From Martinezella rhizogenes (GTDB lineage Bacteria > Pseudomonadota > Alphaproteobacteria > Rhizobiales > Rhizobiaceae), in contig NZ_JUHG01000013.1 in assembly GCF_000799715.1 (NCBI RefSeq), forward strand, positions 620,001 through 684,000: a DNA stretch of 64,000 nt, read 5' to 3'. The notes below the pieces were generated by a model, which was given only the letters and a program-made list of their open reading frames with translations, did no database searches and had not been told where the DNA came from. Position 1 is the stretch's first letter. Every line of letters begins with the position of its first letter. The position numbers and the translations under genes were made by a program. This document shows positions 17,697 to 28,348 of this stretch, in pieces.

Positions 17697-18755
17697 TTAG
17701 CTGAACGCGGGGTTCATCTCCTTCGCATCCTCCAGAAGGACCGCCATGTCGGGGATGCCGTCGGTGGCCGTCGCGCCGGTCAGACAGCGAACCGCTGCGC
17801 CATGAGCGACGGCGCATATGCGCTCGACAGGCCAGTTCTCATGCAGGCCGTAGAGCACGGCGGCGCAAAAGGCGTCTCCAGCGCCAACCGTGCTGACGAT
17901 ATCGCCCGGATCGACGGACCGCGAACGTATGACGACGGGCAAAGCGCCGGGCGCAAACCAGAAGCAGATCTCCGGGGCATGGATGACCGCCCCTTTGGCG
18001 ACGCCCACCGCAAGCAGGCGTTCGCCCGCTGTCAGAAGCTCCGCCTCAATCAGATCTCCCTTCGCGTCACGAATGGTAACGCCCGTCGCCCGGCCCGCTT
18101 CCATCTCGTTGATAACAAGGAAATCGCAGAAGGGCAGAGCGGCGCCAACCTTGGCCGCGAATTCAGGATCTTCGCTCGATACGAAATCGACACAGGTCGT
18201 CAGACCCGCGCCCTGTGCGGCCTCCAGCAGGCGCGACGCTCCCGATCGGCCATCCGCATCAAGCCGATCGAGACCGGGCAACAGCATCAGATAGCCGAGA
18301 TAGAAGAGCCTGTAGCCGGCATTCGCAAAGGTGGCCGGGGAAACGAGTGCATCCGTAACCGCGTCGTTGGCGCCGCCATGATAGAAGAAGGTGCGGTTCT
18401 GACCCGGCACGTTCATGACATGCGTATGTGCCGTCGCGTGATCGGCAAGCACGGTCAACCCGTCGACATCGATACCAGCAGCGACCAGGCGCGACTTGAC
18501 GATCTCCCCGTCAATATCCGCGCCGATGCATCCCGCTGCCGCCAGCTTTCCAGGAAAACCGAGCGAGGCCAGATCGGTGACGACATTGGCGGCCCCGCCG
18601 CCCACGCCCAGATCCTGATGCAGGATATGCGCGAGATTGCCCTGTTCGGGCCAATAGGACAGCGTATGAACGCGGTCGACGATGAAATTGCCCGCGCAAA
18701 CGATGCCGCCCTGTTTCTGACTGTCGCGACCGTGAACCTCCTCCCCGGTCCGCAT
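17697..18755 (-). CDS. PfkB/ribokinase-family sugar kinase
   Basis: A 352-residue ATP-dependent sugar kinase. The N-terminal substrate region contains GGGAANVVTDLASLG (52-66). The C-terminal PfkB signature is DIVSTVGAGDAFCAA, whose GAGD aspartate is the catalytic base. Residues such as HHGGAND-like YHGGANDAVTD contribute to the lid. It presumably phosphorylates the ketose made by the dehydrogenases or by the isomerase, ahead of the aldolase. Its ATG overlaps the stop of the lyxose isomerase gene by one base (TGATG), indicating coupled translation. Confidence 0.88.
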   Translation of the reverse strand: MRTGEEVHGRDSQKQGGIVCAGNFIVDRVHTLSYWPEQGNLAHILHQDLGVGGGAANVVTDLASLGFPGKLAAAGCIGADIDGEIVKSRLVAAGIDVDGLTVLADHATAHTHVMNVPGQNRTFFYHGGANDAVTDALVSPATFANAGYRLFYLGYLMLLPGLDRLDADGRSGASRLLEAAQGAGLTTCVDFVSSEDPEFAAKVGAALPFCDFLVINEMEAGRATGVTIRDAKGDLIEAELLTAGERLLAVGVAKGAVIHAPEICFWFAPGALPVVIRSRSVDPGDIVSTVGAGDAFCAAVLYGLHENWPVERICAVAHGAAVRCLTGATATDGIPDMAVLLEDAKEMNPAFS

Positions 18756-19426
18756 CAGCCGCCCGCCTCGTTCCAGAGCGGCCTGAGCGGCGGTTCGTCC
18801 TCCTCGATCGCGGCAAAACGCCCGATCGGCTCTAGAAAGAAGTTGTCGTTATTGTCGTCGTTGACCTGACTGACCTCGCCGACGAAAACGGGGCCGCCAC
18901 CTTTCCTGCCGTAGAAGCGATGATAGAGTCCGGTCTGGATCGTCACGCTCTGACCGGGCGCGAGAACCAGCGGTTCCCATGCCGCAAGCTTGCGCGGCAA
19001 TCCGTCGACGGGAACCGTGACATCGTCGTTCAGCACATTGCCGTCGGCGTCGGTCGCGGCAAATTCGATGACGAGATCGCCGCCGGCCCGGTTGATAATG
19101 TCTTCCATCTTCGCCGCATGACGATGCGTCGGCGTGACCTGGCCTTCCTCAACGAAGAGCAGCTTTTCGGCATAGGTGCGCTCGCCCTCAACGTCGACGA
19201 TGCCATTGCGCAGGCAGAAGAGCACGAGGCCGCATTCGGCAAACCGGCCTGAGCCGAAATCGGTAACGTCCCAGCCGAGTTGATGAGCGCGCAGATAACT
19301 TGCCGCCTGCGGATTGGCGGTAAAATCCGCCGCCGTCCAATATCCCCAGTCCGGCAAGGACCAGTGCCAGCGTTCAAGGGTTTCGCTTGCCCGCCGAAGG
19401 GCCGCATTGATCTCGGAGCGCTTCAT
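18755..19426 (-). CDS. D-lyxose isomerase family protein
   Basis: A 223-residue cupin-fold isomerase similar to the E. coli D-lyxose/D-mannose isomerase type (family start MKRSEIN; conserved GWDVTDFGSG at 51-60). The metal-binding residues visible are H101 and H103 in TPTHRHAAKMED, E108, and H169 in GLYHRFYG. The enzyme interconverts an aldose and a ketose, for example D-lyxose and D-xylulose or D-mannose and D-fructose. Its place between an oxidoreductase and a sugar kinase suggests that it feeds a ketose to the kinase. It overlaps the upstream Gfo/Idh gene by four bases (ATGA). Confidence 0.88.
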   Translation of the reverse strand: MKRSEINAALRRASETLERWHWSLPDWGYWTAADFTANPQAASYLRAHQLGWDVTDFGSGRFAECGLVLFCLRNGIVDVEGERTYAEKLLFVEEGQVTPTHRHAAKMEDIINRAGGDLVIEFAATDADGNVLNDDVTVPVDGLPRKLAAWEPLVLAPGQSVTIQTGLYHRFYGRKGGGPVFVGEVSQVNDDNNDNFFLEPIGRFAAIEEDEPPLRPLWNEAGG

Positions 19427-20580
19427 CGGACCACGGCTCCGTCATACTCAACCGGCACCACGATATCCTCACGCCCGGATTTGAGCGCCGCCGTCAGCAC
19501 AGCATGATGCGCCTGTGCCTCGACCGGTGTCGCGCAGCCGAAACCATTTGCATTGCCTCCGGTCAGCTCATCGACGAAGGCCGCCCACATCTGCTGAATG
19601 GCATCGGCAAAGCCGAACTCGAAAATCTTACCGGTGATGGCCGGAAACAGCGAGCCATAGCCAAGATCCTCGGTGCTCCAGGCCTGCGTGCCGCCGGTAT
19701 AGTCCATCCACTGCCATTGGCGCGGTGACTTGGTGCTGAAGAAGGCGCTCTTCTTCATACCGAGGATGCGAATGTACCAGGTGTTGGATTCCCCGGGCGC
19801 GATGCGCCAGGTTTTCAGCACCATCGGAAAATCCTGATCCGCCGTTCGTACCCGGCTGCTGATCGTGGCATTGTCCCAGGTGGTGCAGGGCAGCATGCCG
19901 CCCTTGCCGTCGGGACGTTCGGTGACCTTCTTGACCAATTGTGCATGCAGGGTGGTCGGGCGCCAGCCGAGACGCAGTGGCACATGCAGGACATGCATGC
20001 CGAGATCGCCCATGCAGCCATAGTCGCCGTTGATCTCAGCCATCCGCTTCCAGTTGATCGGCTTTTGCCGGTCGATATCCGAGGAGTGCAGGAAACCAGC
20101 CTCGACTTCGAGGATATCCCCCATCTCGCCGCTCTGCGCAAGCGCGATGACCTTCTGCGCGCCCGGGAAGAACGGCATTTCCGACGAGCAACGGACCAGA
20201 AGTTCCGGATGCTCGGCCAGAACCGCCATGATCTCGCCGTTCTGGGCCGCATCCATGCCGAAGGGCTTCTCGCCGAGCAGATGCTTTCCGGCCTTCAGGA
20301 TGTCGATATAGAGCTGCTGATGCAGCACATGCGGCACGGCGCAATAGATCGCGTCGATCTCGGGATTGGCCAGAAGCTCCCTATAGTCGGCGGTGAACTG
20401 CCGAACACTCGGCACATGATCCCTGAACCAGTCGAGCAGCGTCGCATTGGTGTCGCAGACGGCGACGATCTCCGGCCGCGCCTTCACATCGGCCAGATGC
20501 AGCCAGCGCGCCGCGGCACTTGCAAATTCGCGCCCCATCAGGCCGCAACCGATAACACCGAAACGGAATATTTTCGTCAT
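19423..20580 (-). CDS. Gfo/Idh/MocA-family oxidoreductase
   Basis: A 385-residue NAD(P)-dependent oxidoreductase. The N-terminal Rossmann loop is VIGCGLMGREF (9-19). The second hallmark, LLGEKPFGMD (about residue 100), positions the catalytic lysine. The C-terminal domain carries GDLGMHVLHVPL, which provides the usual catalytic histidine. Family members oxidise sugars or inositols at one hydroxyl, often transiently. It is the second gene of the polyol operon, following the aldolase by 23 bases and overlapping the isomerase. The specific sugar is unknown. Confidence 0.87.
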   Translation of the reverse strand: MTKIFRFGVIGCGLMGREFASAAARWLHLADVKARPEIVAVCDTNATLLDWFRDHVPSVRQFTADYRELLANPEIDAIYCAVPHVLHQQLYIDILKAGKHLLGEKPFGMDAAQNGEIMAVLAEHPELLVRCSSEMPFFPGAQKVIALAQSGEMGDILEVEAGFLHSSDIDRQKPINWKRMAEINGDYGCMGDLGMHVLHVPLRLGWRPTTLHAQLVKKVTERPDGKGGMLPCTTWDNATISSRVRTADQDFPMVLKTWRIAPGESNTWYIRILGMKKSAFFSTKSPRQWQWMDYTGGTQAWSTEDLGYGSLFPAITGKIFEFGFADAIQQMWAAFVDELTGGNANGFGCATPVEAQAHHAVLTAALKSGREDIVVPVEYDGAVVR

Positions 20581-20603
20581 GACATGTCCTCCCCAAGCGC
20601 GCG

Positions 20604-21428
20604 TCAGGCGAGATGCAACGAGGCTTGCTCGACAGATGCATTTTCATGAACGATCGCCATTAAAGCCCGCGTCATACCGCCGGGATTACTATGCTGAATG
20701 ACGTTGCGGCCGTAAACGATGCCGCGTGCGCCCTGCTCCATCAACTGCTTTGTGCGGCTCAGGATTTCCTGATCCGAAACACGGCCGCCGCCACGCACCA
20801 GGACGGGCAGACCCTGTGCGATCTCGATGACGCGGTGATACTCCTCGACATTGTCGCACGGGTCGGCCTTGATGATGTCGGCACCGAGTTCGGCTGCCTG
20901 ACGCACGAGCGGCAGGATCTTGTCGATCGCGCCGTCGACCATGTAGGCGCCCTTGGAATTGTCCTGCATGACCAGCGGCTCGACCATCAGCGGCATGCCG
21001 TAGATCTCGCATTCACGCTTCAGGCTGTTCACGTTGCGCACGCAGGCGCGATAGACTTCGGGCTGGTCTGGCAACATCAGGAGATTGACGACGACGCAGG
21101 CAGCATCCAGTGCCACGCCCTGCTCCACCGCCCTGTCGATCATTTCGGAAAACAGCGCCGACGGCAGCGGATTGCCGTAGATGTTGGCGATGTCTGTACG
21201 CAGCACGAGCGCCGGGCGCTGCTTGCCCGGAATGGCCTGCAGAAGCGGCGCGGTACCGGGCGGAAGCTGGATGGCATCAGGTGCCGCATCCGCGATCACC
21301 TTGATGGCCGCTTTCATGTCCTCGATGCCAGACAGGAAAGTTCTCTCATTGAACATGCCATGATCGATGGCGACATCGAAGCAATTTCCGGACACGCCAA
21401 AAAGGCGGTTGAGCCGCGCGGATTTCAT
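20604..21428 (-). CDS. Class I aldolase (DhnA/FbaB/LsrF type)
   Basis: A 274-residue TIM-barrel aldolase of the DeoC/FbaB/LsrF group (DhnA-like). The Schiff-base lysine is likely the K in GADIIKADPCDN. The phosphate-binding end contains VLVRGGGRVSD and GARGIVYGRNVIQ. FDVAIDHGMFNE near the start is the family N-terminal signature. It would cleave the phosphorylated ketose made by the operon kinase into triose-level products. The ATG at 21428 is chosen over upstream starts because GGGAGGAA lies 5 bases before it and the upstream extension overlaps the operator region. It is the first gene of the operon. Confidence 0.88.
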   Translation of the reverse strand: MKSARLNRLFGVSGNCFDVAIDHGMFNERTFLSGIEDMKAAIKVIADAAPDAIQLPPGTAPLLQAIPGKQRPALVLRTDIANIYGNPLPSALFSEMIDRAVEQGVALDAACVVVNLLMLPDQPEVYRACVRNVNSLKRECEIYGMPLMVEPLVMQDNSKGAYMVDGAIDKILPLVRQAAELGADIIKADPCDNVEEYHRVIEIAQGLPVLVRGGGRVSDQEILSRTKQLMEQGARGIVYGRNVIQHSNPGGMTRALMAIVHENASVEQASLHLA

Positions 21429-21442
21429 GAAGTTCCTCCCAA

Positions 21443-21460
21443 TGTGGTAACGTTTCCACA
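21443..21460. promoter_or_regulatory. LacI-type operator O1
   Basis: TGTGGTAACGTTTCCACA is an 18-bp nearly perfect palindrome with the central CG typical of LacI-family sites. It lies 15 bases upstream of the aldolase start, overlapping the expected leader. A repressor bound here would block transcription or elongation of the polyol operon. Confidence 0.82.
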
Positions 21461-21497
21461 TCGACATTAAGGAACCGAAATGGCAAGTCAAGTCAAA

Positions 21498-21515
21498 TGC
21501 GGTATCGTTTCCACA
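21498..21515. promoter_or_regulatory. LacI-type operator O2
   Basis: TGCGGTATCGTTTCCACA is a second copy of the same palindrome (14 of 18 bases or better), centred 55 bp from the first. Two operators on nearly the same face, about five helical turns apart, suggest repression by looping or cooperative binding. The cognate regulator is probably the LacI protein at 14673. Confidence 0.78.
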
Positions 21516-21666
21516 TTCGCCCATTTCCATGTCTCGGCCTGTCGAGGTGGCCAGCCGCCGAGGCACGGACCACGCAGCAGATCAATTTCCAATCACGCTA
21601 TTGTGGCGGGGTGGGCGCAGACAAGTCTCGCATTTTAGTGGTTCCTCGACATAGGGTTAAGGCGTC

Positions 21667-22728
21667 TTGCCCGTATCGGAGTGCCGCGACATCGAAACGT
21701 TCCCAAGAGAAAAGAACTTTCCCGCCTTCCGGTTTGTAATTCCGCTTTGCATTTCACTTGCCTGCGCCGGTGCGGCAAAAGCCGATGACGCGCCAACCTA
21801 TGGGGCCGAACTGCAAGGCTTTAACTACGGCTACAAGGTGGAAACCTATAGCTTCACCTCACAGCGCCAGTCCCTCTCCATGCGATACATCGATATCCGG
21901 CCCGATCATGGGAATGGCCGGACGGTCGTCCTGCTGCACGGCAAGAATTTCTGCGCCGGCACCTGGGGAGCGACGATCGACGTTCTTGCCAAAGCGGGTT
22001 ACCGGGTTGTCGCCCCGGACCAGATCGGCTTCTGCAAGTCGACCAAGCCGGAGCATTATCAATACAGCTTCCAACAGCTTGCTCGAAACACCCATGCGCT
22101 TTTGGAAAGCCTCGGCATCAGCCGCGCGACGATCCTCGGGCATTCGACCGGCGGCATGCTCGCCATCCGCTACGGCCTCATCTATCCGCAAGACACCGAG
22201 CAGCTGGTGCTGGTCGATCCGATCGGCCTGGAAGATTGGACGAAAAAGGGTGTGCCGCCGGTCGGCGTCGACGACTGGTATCAGCGCGAGCTGAAGACCT
22301 CGGCCGACAATATCCGCACCTACGAGCGAAATACCTATTATGCCGGTCAGTGGCGTCCGGAATACGAGACATGGGTGCAGATGCTGGCTGGCATGTATCG
22401 CGGACCCGATAAGGACATCGTCGCATGGAACTCGGCGCTGCTCTACGACATGATCCTGACCGAGCCCGTCGTCTACGAACTTGGCGATCTCTCCATGCCG
22501 ACGTTGCTGATGATCGGCGACAAGGACACGACGGCCATCGGCAAGGATTTTGCGCCGGCGGACATCAGGCCACAGCTCGGCCGCTACCCCGAACTGGCCA
22601 AGACGACCATGAGAGCGCTGAAGCACGGAACGCTGGTTGAATTTCCGGACCTCGGCCACGCCCCGCAGATCCAGGATCCGGACGCGTTCCACGCCGCACT
22701 CCTAAAGGGTCTCGGTGCACTGAAATAG
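21667..22728 (+). CDS. Secreted alpha/beta hydrolase
   Basis: A 353-residue protein with an N-terminal export signal (FVIPLCISLACAGAAKA) and an alpha/beta hydrolase fold. The oxyanion region is VVLLHGKNFCAGTW, the nucleophile elbow is GHSTGG (about residue 157), the acid is probably the D in MIGDKDTTA, and the catalytic histidine is in DLGHAPQI near the C-terminus. The substrate is unknown. An in-frame stop lies just upstream, so the only start that keeps the signal peptide is TTG at 21667, with AAGG four bases before it. It stands alone, divergent from the polyol operon. Confidence 0.8.
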   Translation: MPVSECRDIETFPREKNFPAFRFVIPLCISLACAGAAKADDAPTYGAELQGFNYGYKVETYSFTSQRQSLSMRYIDIRPDHGNGRTVVLLHGKNFCAGTWGATIDVLAKAGYRVVAPDQIGFCKSTKPEHYQYSFQQLARNTHALLESLGISRATILGHSTGGMLAIRYGLIYPQDTEQLVLVDPIGLEDWTKKGVPPVGVDDWYQRELKTSADNIRTYERNTYYAGQWRPEYETWVQMLAGMYRGPDKDIVAWNSALLYDMILTEPVVYELGDLSMPTLLMIGDKDTTAIGKDFAPADIRPQLGRYPELAKTTMRALKHGTLVEFPDLGHAPQIQDPDAFHAALLKGLGALK

Positions 22729-22760
22729 ACATGTGCCGCCTTGAAAGGGTTAGAGCCGAA

Positions 22761-22788
22761 ACCGGCAAGTTCAATTGAATTCGCCGGT
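22761..22788. repeat. 28-bp inverted repeat
   Basis: ACCGGCAAGTTCAA is followed directly by TTGAATTCGCCGGT. This gives a nearly perfect palindrome (two mismatches that can pair as G-T in RNA) between the convergent hydrolase and encapsulin genes. There is no T-run, so it may be a weak terminator for either gene. Confidence 0.4.
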
Positions 22789-22856
22789 CAATCGTTCTCC
22801 TGGTGCAATGGCTACAATGCCTGCATGCGTTACTCATCCGGTCTCAGCCATCGCGA

Positions 22857-23663
22857 TCACTTTTCCGCGGGCACGAGCGCGACGGCCGCTTCCGATGTCA
22901 GCATCCGGAAGGTGAAGGTCTCCTGCAGATATAGTTCAACGACTGTGCTGGAGTGACTTAGGTAGCCGATGGAAATATCCTGGCCGATATCCAGCTCAAA
23001 ATCACCGCCGCGGGTTGTGAGCACGAACCCTCCCTTAATGGCCGGCGCCCAGATGATCCCTCCGTCCACGACGCGCTCGATATGATGGAAGACCGGATAG
23101 CCGTCGTCGCTGCCGCCGCTGGCTGCGGTATATGCATCAGCGCCCAAAACAAGCGCGTAAGGGCCGTTGACACCAGCCAATCGCAATTGGCTTACCGCCT
23201 TGGCGACCGCATCCGGATACCCCTTCACATTGGAAGGCAGTGATAATACCGGATTACTGCTACCTTCGCGAATTCCCTGAATCCCCGCCGCGGCATATCC
23301 ATCGAAGACGGAGCGATCTTCGGCAAAAGCGATCTTCCGCGCGGCGTCCTTGACGGGCGACCAGTCCGAATCTTCGGCGCCGCGTTCCACATCGTCGATC
23401 GCCTGGCGCGTCAGCTTGAACGGAACGCGCAGCTCGACGAGTGCCTTCACTTCGCGTTGCGCGGTCTGGACCCCATCGCCAGGTCCTGGAATAGGCTTGA
23501 GATGGCCGGTGCCGACCGCTGATAGTTCGATACCCTTTGGATCCTGCACGTCCACCACCCGACGCGCCGCCAGGTGACGCTTGAGCGTGCGAGACGCCTC
23601 CTCTTCGATTTGCGCCCACGCGCTGCCAGAGATGGGTGCCAGCTCTCGATAAAGATTATTCAT
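22857..23663 (-). CDS. Family 1 encapsulin shell protein
   Basis: A 268-residue HK97-fold shell protein that self-assembles into a protein nanocompartment. The start MNNLYRELAPIS, the segment SAWAQIEEEASRTLKRHLAA and the following RRVVDVQDPKG are typical of the family 1 N-terminal arm. The region SDWSPVKDAARKIAFAEDR and the C-terminal YLSHSSTVVELYLQETFTFR match the P and A domains. The cargo is the DyP peroxidase encoded directly upstream, whose end carries an encapsulin-targeting peptide. The ATG at 23663 overlaps the peroxidase stop by eight bases and has GAGG six bases before it, so shell and cargo are translationally coupled. Confidence 0.95.
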   Translation of the reverse strand: MNNLYRELAPISGSAWAQIEEEASRTLKRHLAARRVVDVQDPKGIELSAVGTGHLKPIPGPGDGVQTAQREVKALVELRVPFKLTRQAIDDVERGAEDSDWSPVKDAARKIAFAEDRSVFDGYAAAGIQGIREGSSNPVLSLPSNVKGYPDAVAKAVSQLRLAGVNGPYALVLGADAYTAASGGSDDGYPVFHHIERVVDGGIIWAPAIKGGFVLTTRGGDFELDIGQDISIGYLSHSSTVVELYLQETFTFRMLTSEAAVALVPAEK

Positions 23664-24729
23664 GGCCTGCCTCATTTTTTAAAGAACCAATACCGAGCGA
23701 GCCGTCGCCTGGGGACGATCGCGACTGAACCTTATCCACCGCCTCTGGCTCTTTCGAGCTCGGGGCAATAACCGATGGCGACACATCACCTGCTACTACA
23801 TCGTCCAGGAACGTCGCCGTGGGCACGAAGAAAAGCGTTCCGGTCACCGCGCGGCTGAAGTCGAGTAGCCGGTCGTAATTTCCCGGTGGCCGACCGATGA
23901 ACATGTTCTCGAGCATCTGCTCTATCCTGCGTGGCGAGCGGGCATAGCCGATGAAATAGGTGCCAAACTCCCCCTTCCCGACCTCGCCGAACGGCATGTT
24001 GTCACGCACGATTTCCAGCTGCTCTCCGTCCTCGATGATGGTCGTCAAGGCGTTGTGTGCGTAGCTTGGCTTGGCGGCATCATCCAGTTCGATGTCGGAG
24101 AGTTTCATTCGGCCGATGATTTTTTCCTGCTCCGCGACGGGCACCTCGTTCCACCCTGTCAGGTTATGAAGATATTTCTGCACGATCACGTAGCTGCCAC
24201 CGGCAAAGGTAACGTCCTCCTCGCCGATGATCGTGGCCTTGACCGCGTCCTGATCCACCGGGTTCTCGGTTCCATCGACGAAGCCGATCAGGTCGCGATC
24301 GTCGAAATAGTTGAAACCGTGCACCTCATCCATCACCGAGACTGCGCCGGCGAGCCGCGACATGATCTGTGTCGCCAGTTCAAAACAGAGATCCATACGG
24401 GTGGAACGGATGTGGAAGAGAATATCGCCTGATGTCGAGACGGCATGATGCCGGCCGCGAATCTCGCGGAACGGATGCAGGTCCTTTGGCCTTGGCACTC
24501 CGAAAAGCCGGTCCCATGCATCGGAGCCAAACCCCATGACGCAGGACAACCGGCTTTCGAGATCACGAAAACCAACCGCTCGCAGGAGTCCGGACAGATC
24601 GCCACACAAGGCGCGAACGGTCGCGTCATGCTGCAGGCCGGGATTGACGGTCACGACGAGAAATATGGCTGCGCGCGTCAGCTTTGCGACAACCGGTTGT
24701 GAAACGGCGGATGGGGAGCTTGCGTCCAT
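23656..24729 (-). CDS. DyP-type haem peroxidase with encapsulin cargo-loading peptide
   Basis: A 357-residue dye-decolorizing peroxidase. The distal aspartate is D152 in GFVDGTENP, the probable proximal haem histidine is H225 in PSYAHNALTT, and the distal arginine is R242 in IVRDNMPFG. After a low-complexity linker (about 315-342) the C-terminus carries GSLGIGSLK (343-351). This is the conserved targeting motif that binds the inside of encapsulin shells. The enzyme reduces peroxide with an unknown electron donor. The ATG at 24729 is preferred over 24780 because it matches the N-termini of relatives. It is a complete cargo gene next to its shell gene. Confidence 0.95.
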   Translation of the reverse strand: MDASSPSAVSQPVVAKLTRAAIFLVVTVNPGLQHDATVRALCGDLSGLLRAVGFRDLESRLSCVMGFGSDAWDRLFGVPRPKDLHPFREIRGRHHAVSTSGDILFHIRSTRMDLCFELATQIMSRLAGAVSVMDEVHGFNYFDDRDLIGFVDGTENPVDQDAVKATIIGEEDVTFAGGSYVIVQKYLHNLTGWNEVPVAEQEKIIGRMKLSDIELDDAAKPSYAHNALTTIIEDGEQLEIVRDNMPFGEVGKGEFGTYFIGYARSPRRIEQMLENMFIGRPPGNYDRLLDFSRAVTGTLFFVPTATFLDDVVAGDVSPSVIAPSSKEPEAVDKVQSRSSPGDGSLGIGSLKNEAGHE

Positions 24730-24794
24730 GGTCAATCCGTTTGCTATCCTTGCTTTGAGCGCGGCCCGCTCGACGAACAAAAGCCGCCGGAAAG

Positions 24795-24820
24795 GTCGAG
24801 TTGAATCTTTTTCACTCGAC
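24795..24820. promoter_or_regulatory. Inverted repeat in the DyP-encapsulin leader
   Basis: GTCGAGT and ACTCGAC, 7-bp arms extended by GAA/TTC with one bulged base, flank a 12-base centre about 65 bases upstream of the peroxidase start. It may be an operator or an mRNA hairpin. An AT-rich TATATATG-like stretch just upstream could belong to a promoter, but I cannot place a -35 box with confidence. Confidence 0.4.
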
Positions 24821-24874
24821 GCACAATATATGTATCACACAGGCAATAGCGACAGCATCGACCATCATTATCGG

Positions 24875-25069
24875 TCAATCCATGTCGCGAAACGCATGCC
24901 CATCCGCTTCAACACCTTCCACGACGCTCGGAGGCAGCAGATCCTGTCCTGCTGTGCCATCGAAGACCCAGTCTTTCGGATCGGCGAAATCTGGGAGAGC
25001 CGCGCCTGTGCGCACATAGAGGCCCATGCCGGGCTTCTTGACGTTGATGTAGAGATCATATTCTGGCAT
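24875..25069 (-). CDS. Small conserved-looking protein of unknown function (64 aa)
   Basis: Starts MPEYDLYINVKKPGMGLYVR and ends EADGHAFRDMD. A GGAAGGG ribosome site lies seven bases before the ATG at 25069; the longer frame upstream lacks support. It is soluble, compact and acidic, and I do not recognise the family. It sits between a DUF2171 gene and the DyP-encapsulin pair, all in the same direction, so it may belong to the same stress transcript. Confidence 0.65.
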   Translation of the reverse strand: MPEYDLYINVKKPGMGLYVRTGAALPDFADPKDWVFDGTAGQDLLPPSVVEGVEADGHAFRDMD

Positions 25070-25157
25070 CGCTGCACCCTTCCTGGGTTGGAGGCGAGGT
25101 TGACGTGGGAGACGCCCAGCCTCCCAATGACCAATGTGATTAAGGGACCAATGTGAC

Positions 25158-25182
25158 TGAGGCAGCCTGACCGGCTGCCTCA
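25158..25182 (-). terminator. Strong hairpin after the DUF2171 gene
   Basis: TGAGGCAGCC and GGCTGCCTCA form a 10-bp stem with a 5-base loop, 10 bases after the DUF2171 stop. No T-run follows on the minus strand, so it may only partly terminate transcription or may stabilise the 3' end of the upstream mRNA. Confidence 0.45.
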
Positions 25183-25191
25183 AGGCATTCA

Positions 25192-25446
25192 TCACAGATT
25201 GACGGGCCGTCCGGATTGTTCCTCTTCTAGGGTCACGGCAATGTCGGCATTCGCGGAGAGACGAACCTTGTCGCCTTCAACGCCTGCGACGAAGCCGAGT
25301 TCGATATAGTGATGATGCCCTTCATGGCGCCCGAAACTGTCGCTCTTCTTGAGTTTGATGCGATCGCCTTCCAGGCGATCCACCGTTCCGACGTGCACGC
25401 CATCAGCGCCTATGACTTCCATATTTTCCTTGATTTTGTCCGTCAT
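25192..25446 (-). CDS. DUF2171 domain protein
   Basis: An 84-residue soluble protein beginning MTDKIKENMEVIGADGVHVG. It shows the PRC-barrel-like pattern of DUF2171: IGADGVHVGTVDRLEGDRIK, then HHHYIELGFVAGVEGDKV. AAGGAG lies nine bases before the ATG. Such small proteins are often found near stress genes in rhizobia, but their function is not known. The gene is 118 bases downstream of clpB in the same direction and may be carried on the clpB transcript. Confidence 0.75.
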   Translation of the reverse strand: MTDKIKENMEVIGADGVHVGTVDRLEGDRIKLKKSDSFGRHEGHHHYIELGFVAGVEGDKVRLSANADIAVTLEEEQSGRPVNL

Positions 25447-25564
25447 TGCAGTTTTCTCCTTCGTTGAGCTGTTGCCTCGGTAAAACATTGCCAAATGACC
25501 GTATGGCGATGCGAGCGAGATTGTCCCCGACGCCATGAATGAAACGCATTGTCGAGGTGCCGGT

Positions 25565-28177
<2,613 letters not shown>

Positions 28178-28228
28178 TGAGCCACCTCCCCGGACGCATA
28201 CCAGCGCTGCTGTTTCAGGGATTCTTTG

Positions 28229-28244
28229 AGCAACGGGCGTGCCA
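28229..28244 (-). promoter_or_regulatory. Sigma-54 promoter of clpB
   Basis: TGGCACGCCCGTTGCT on the minus strand matches the -24/-12 consensus TGGCACR-N4-TTGCW at every position. The -12 end lies 52 bases before the clpB start codon. Confidence 0.9.
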
Positions 28245-28261
28245 GTTCGAGCGTGCAATGA

Positions 28262-28274
28262 AATCAAAAGGATA
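28262..28274 (+). promoter_or_regulatory. IHF-like site of the clpB promoter
   Basis: AATCAAAAGGATA matches WATCAA-N4-TTR except for one base. It begins 18 bp upstream of the -24 element, the same place and orientation as in the four other promoters of this island. Confidence 0.55.
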
Positions 28275-28296
28275 TGGCCAAGCGGCGATCCGATGC

Positions 28297-28333
28297 GGAC
28301 AATATGTCGGGACGAGACAAGACAAAATGTCCG
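28297..28333 (-). promoter_or_regulatory. Paired activator sites (GGACA-N3-TGTCC) of clpB
   Basis: GGACAATATGTCG (28297-28309) and AGACAAAATGTCC (28320-28332) are two inverted repeats with centres 23 bp apart. The nearer one starts 53 bp upstream of the -24 box. They are presumed to bind the NtrC-type regulator encoded at 30366-31760. Confidence 0.8.
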
Positions 28334-28348
28334 TGAGAGGTCAGGGCG

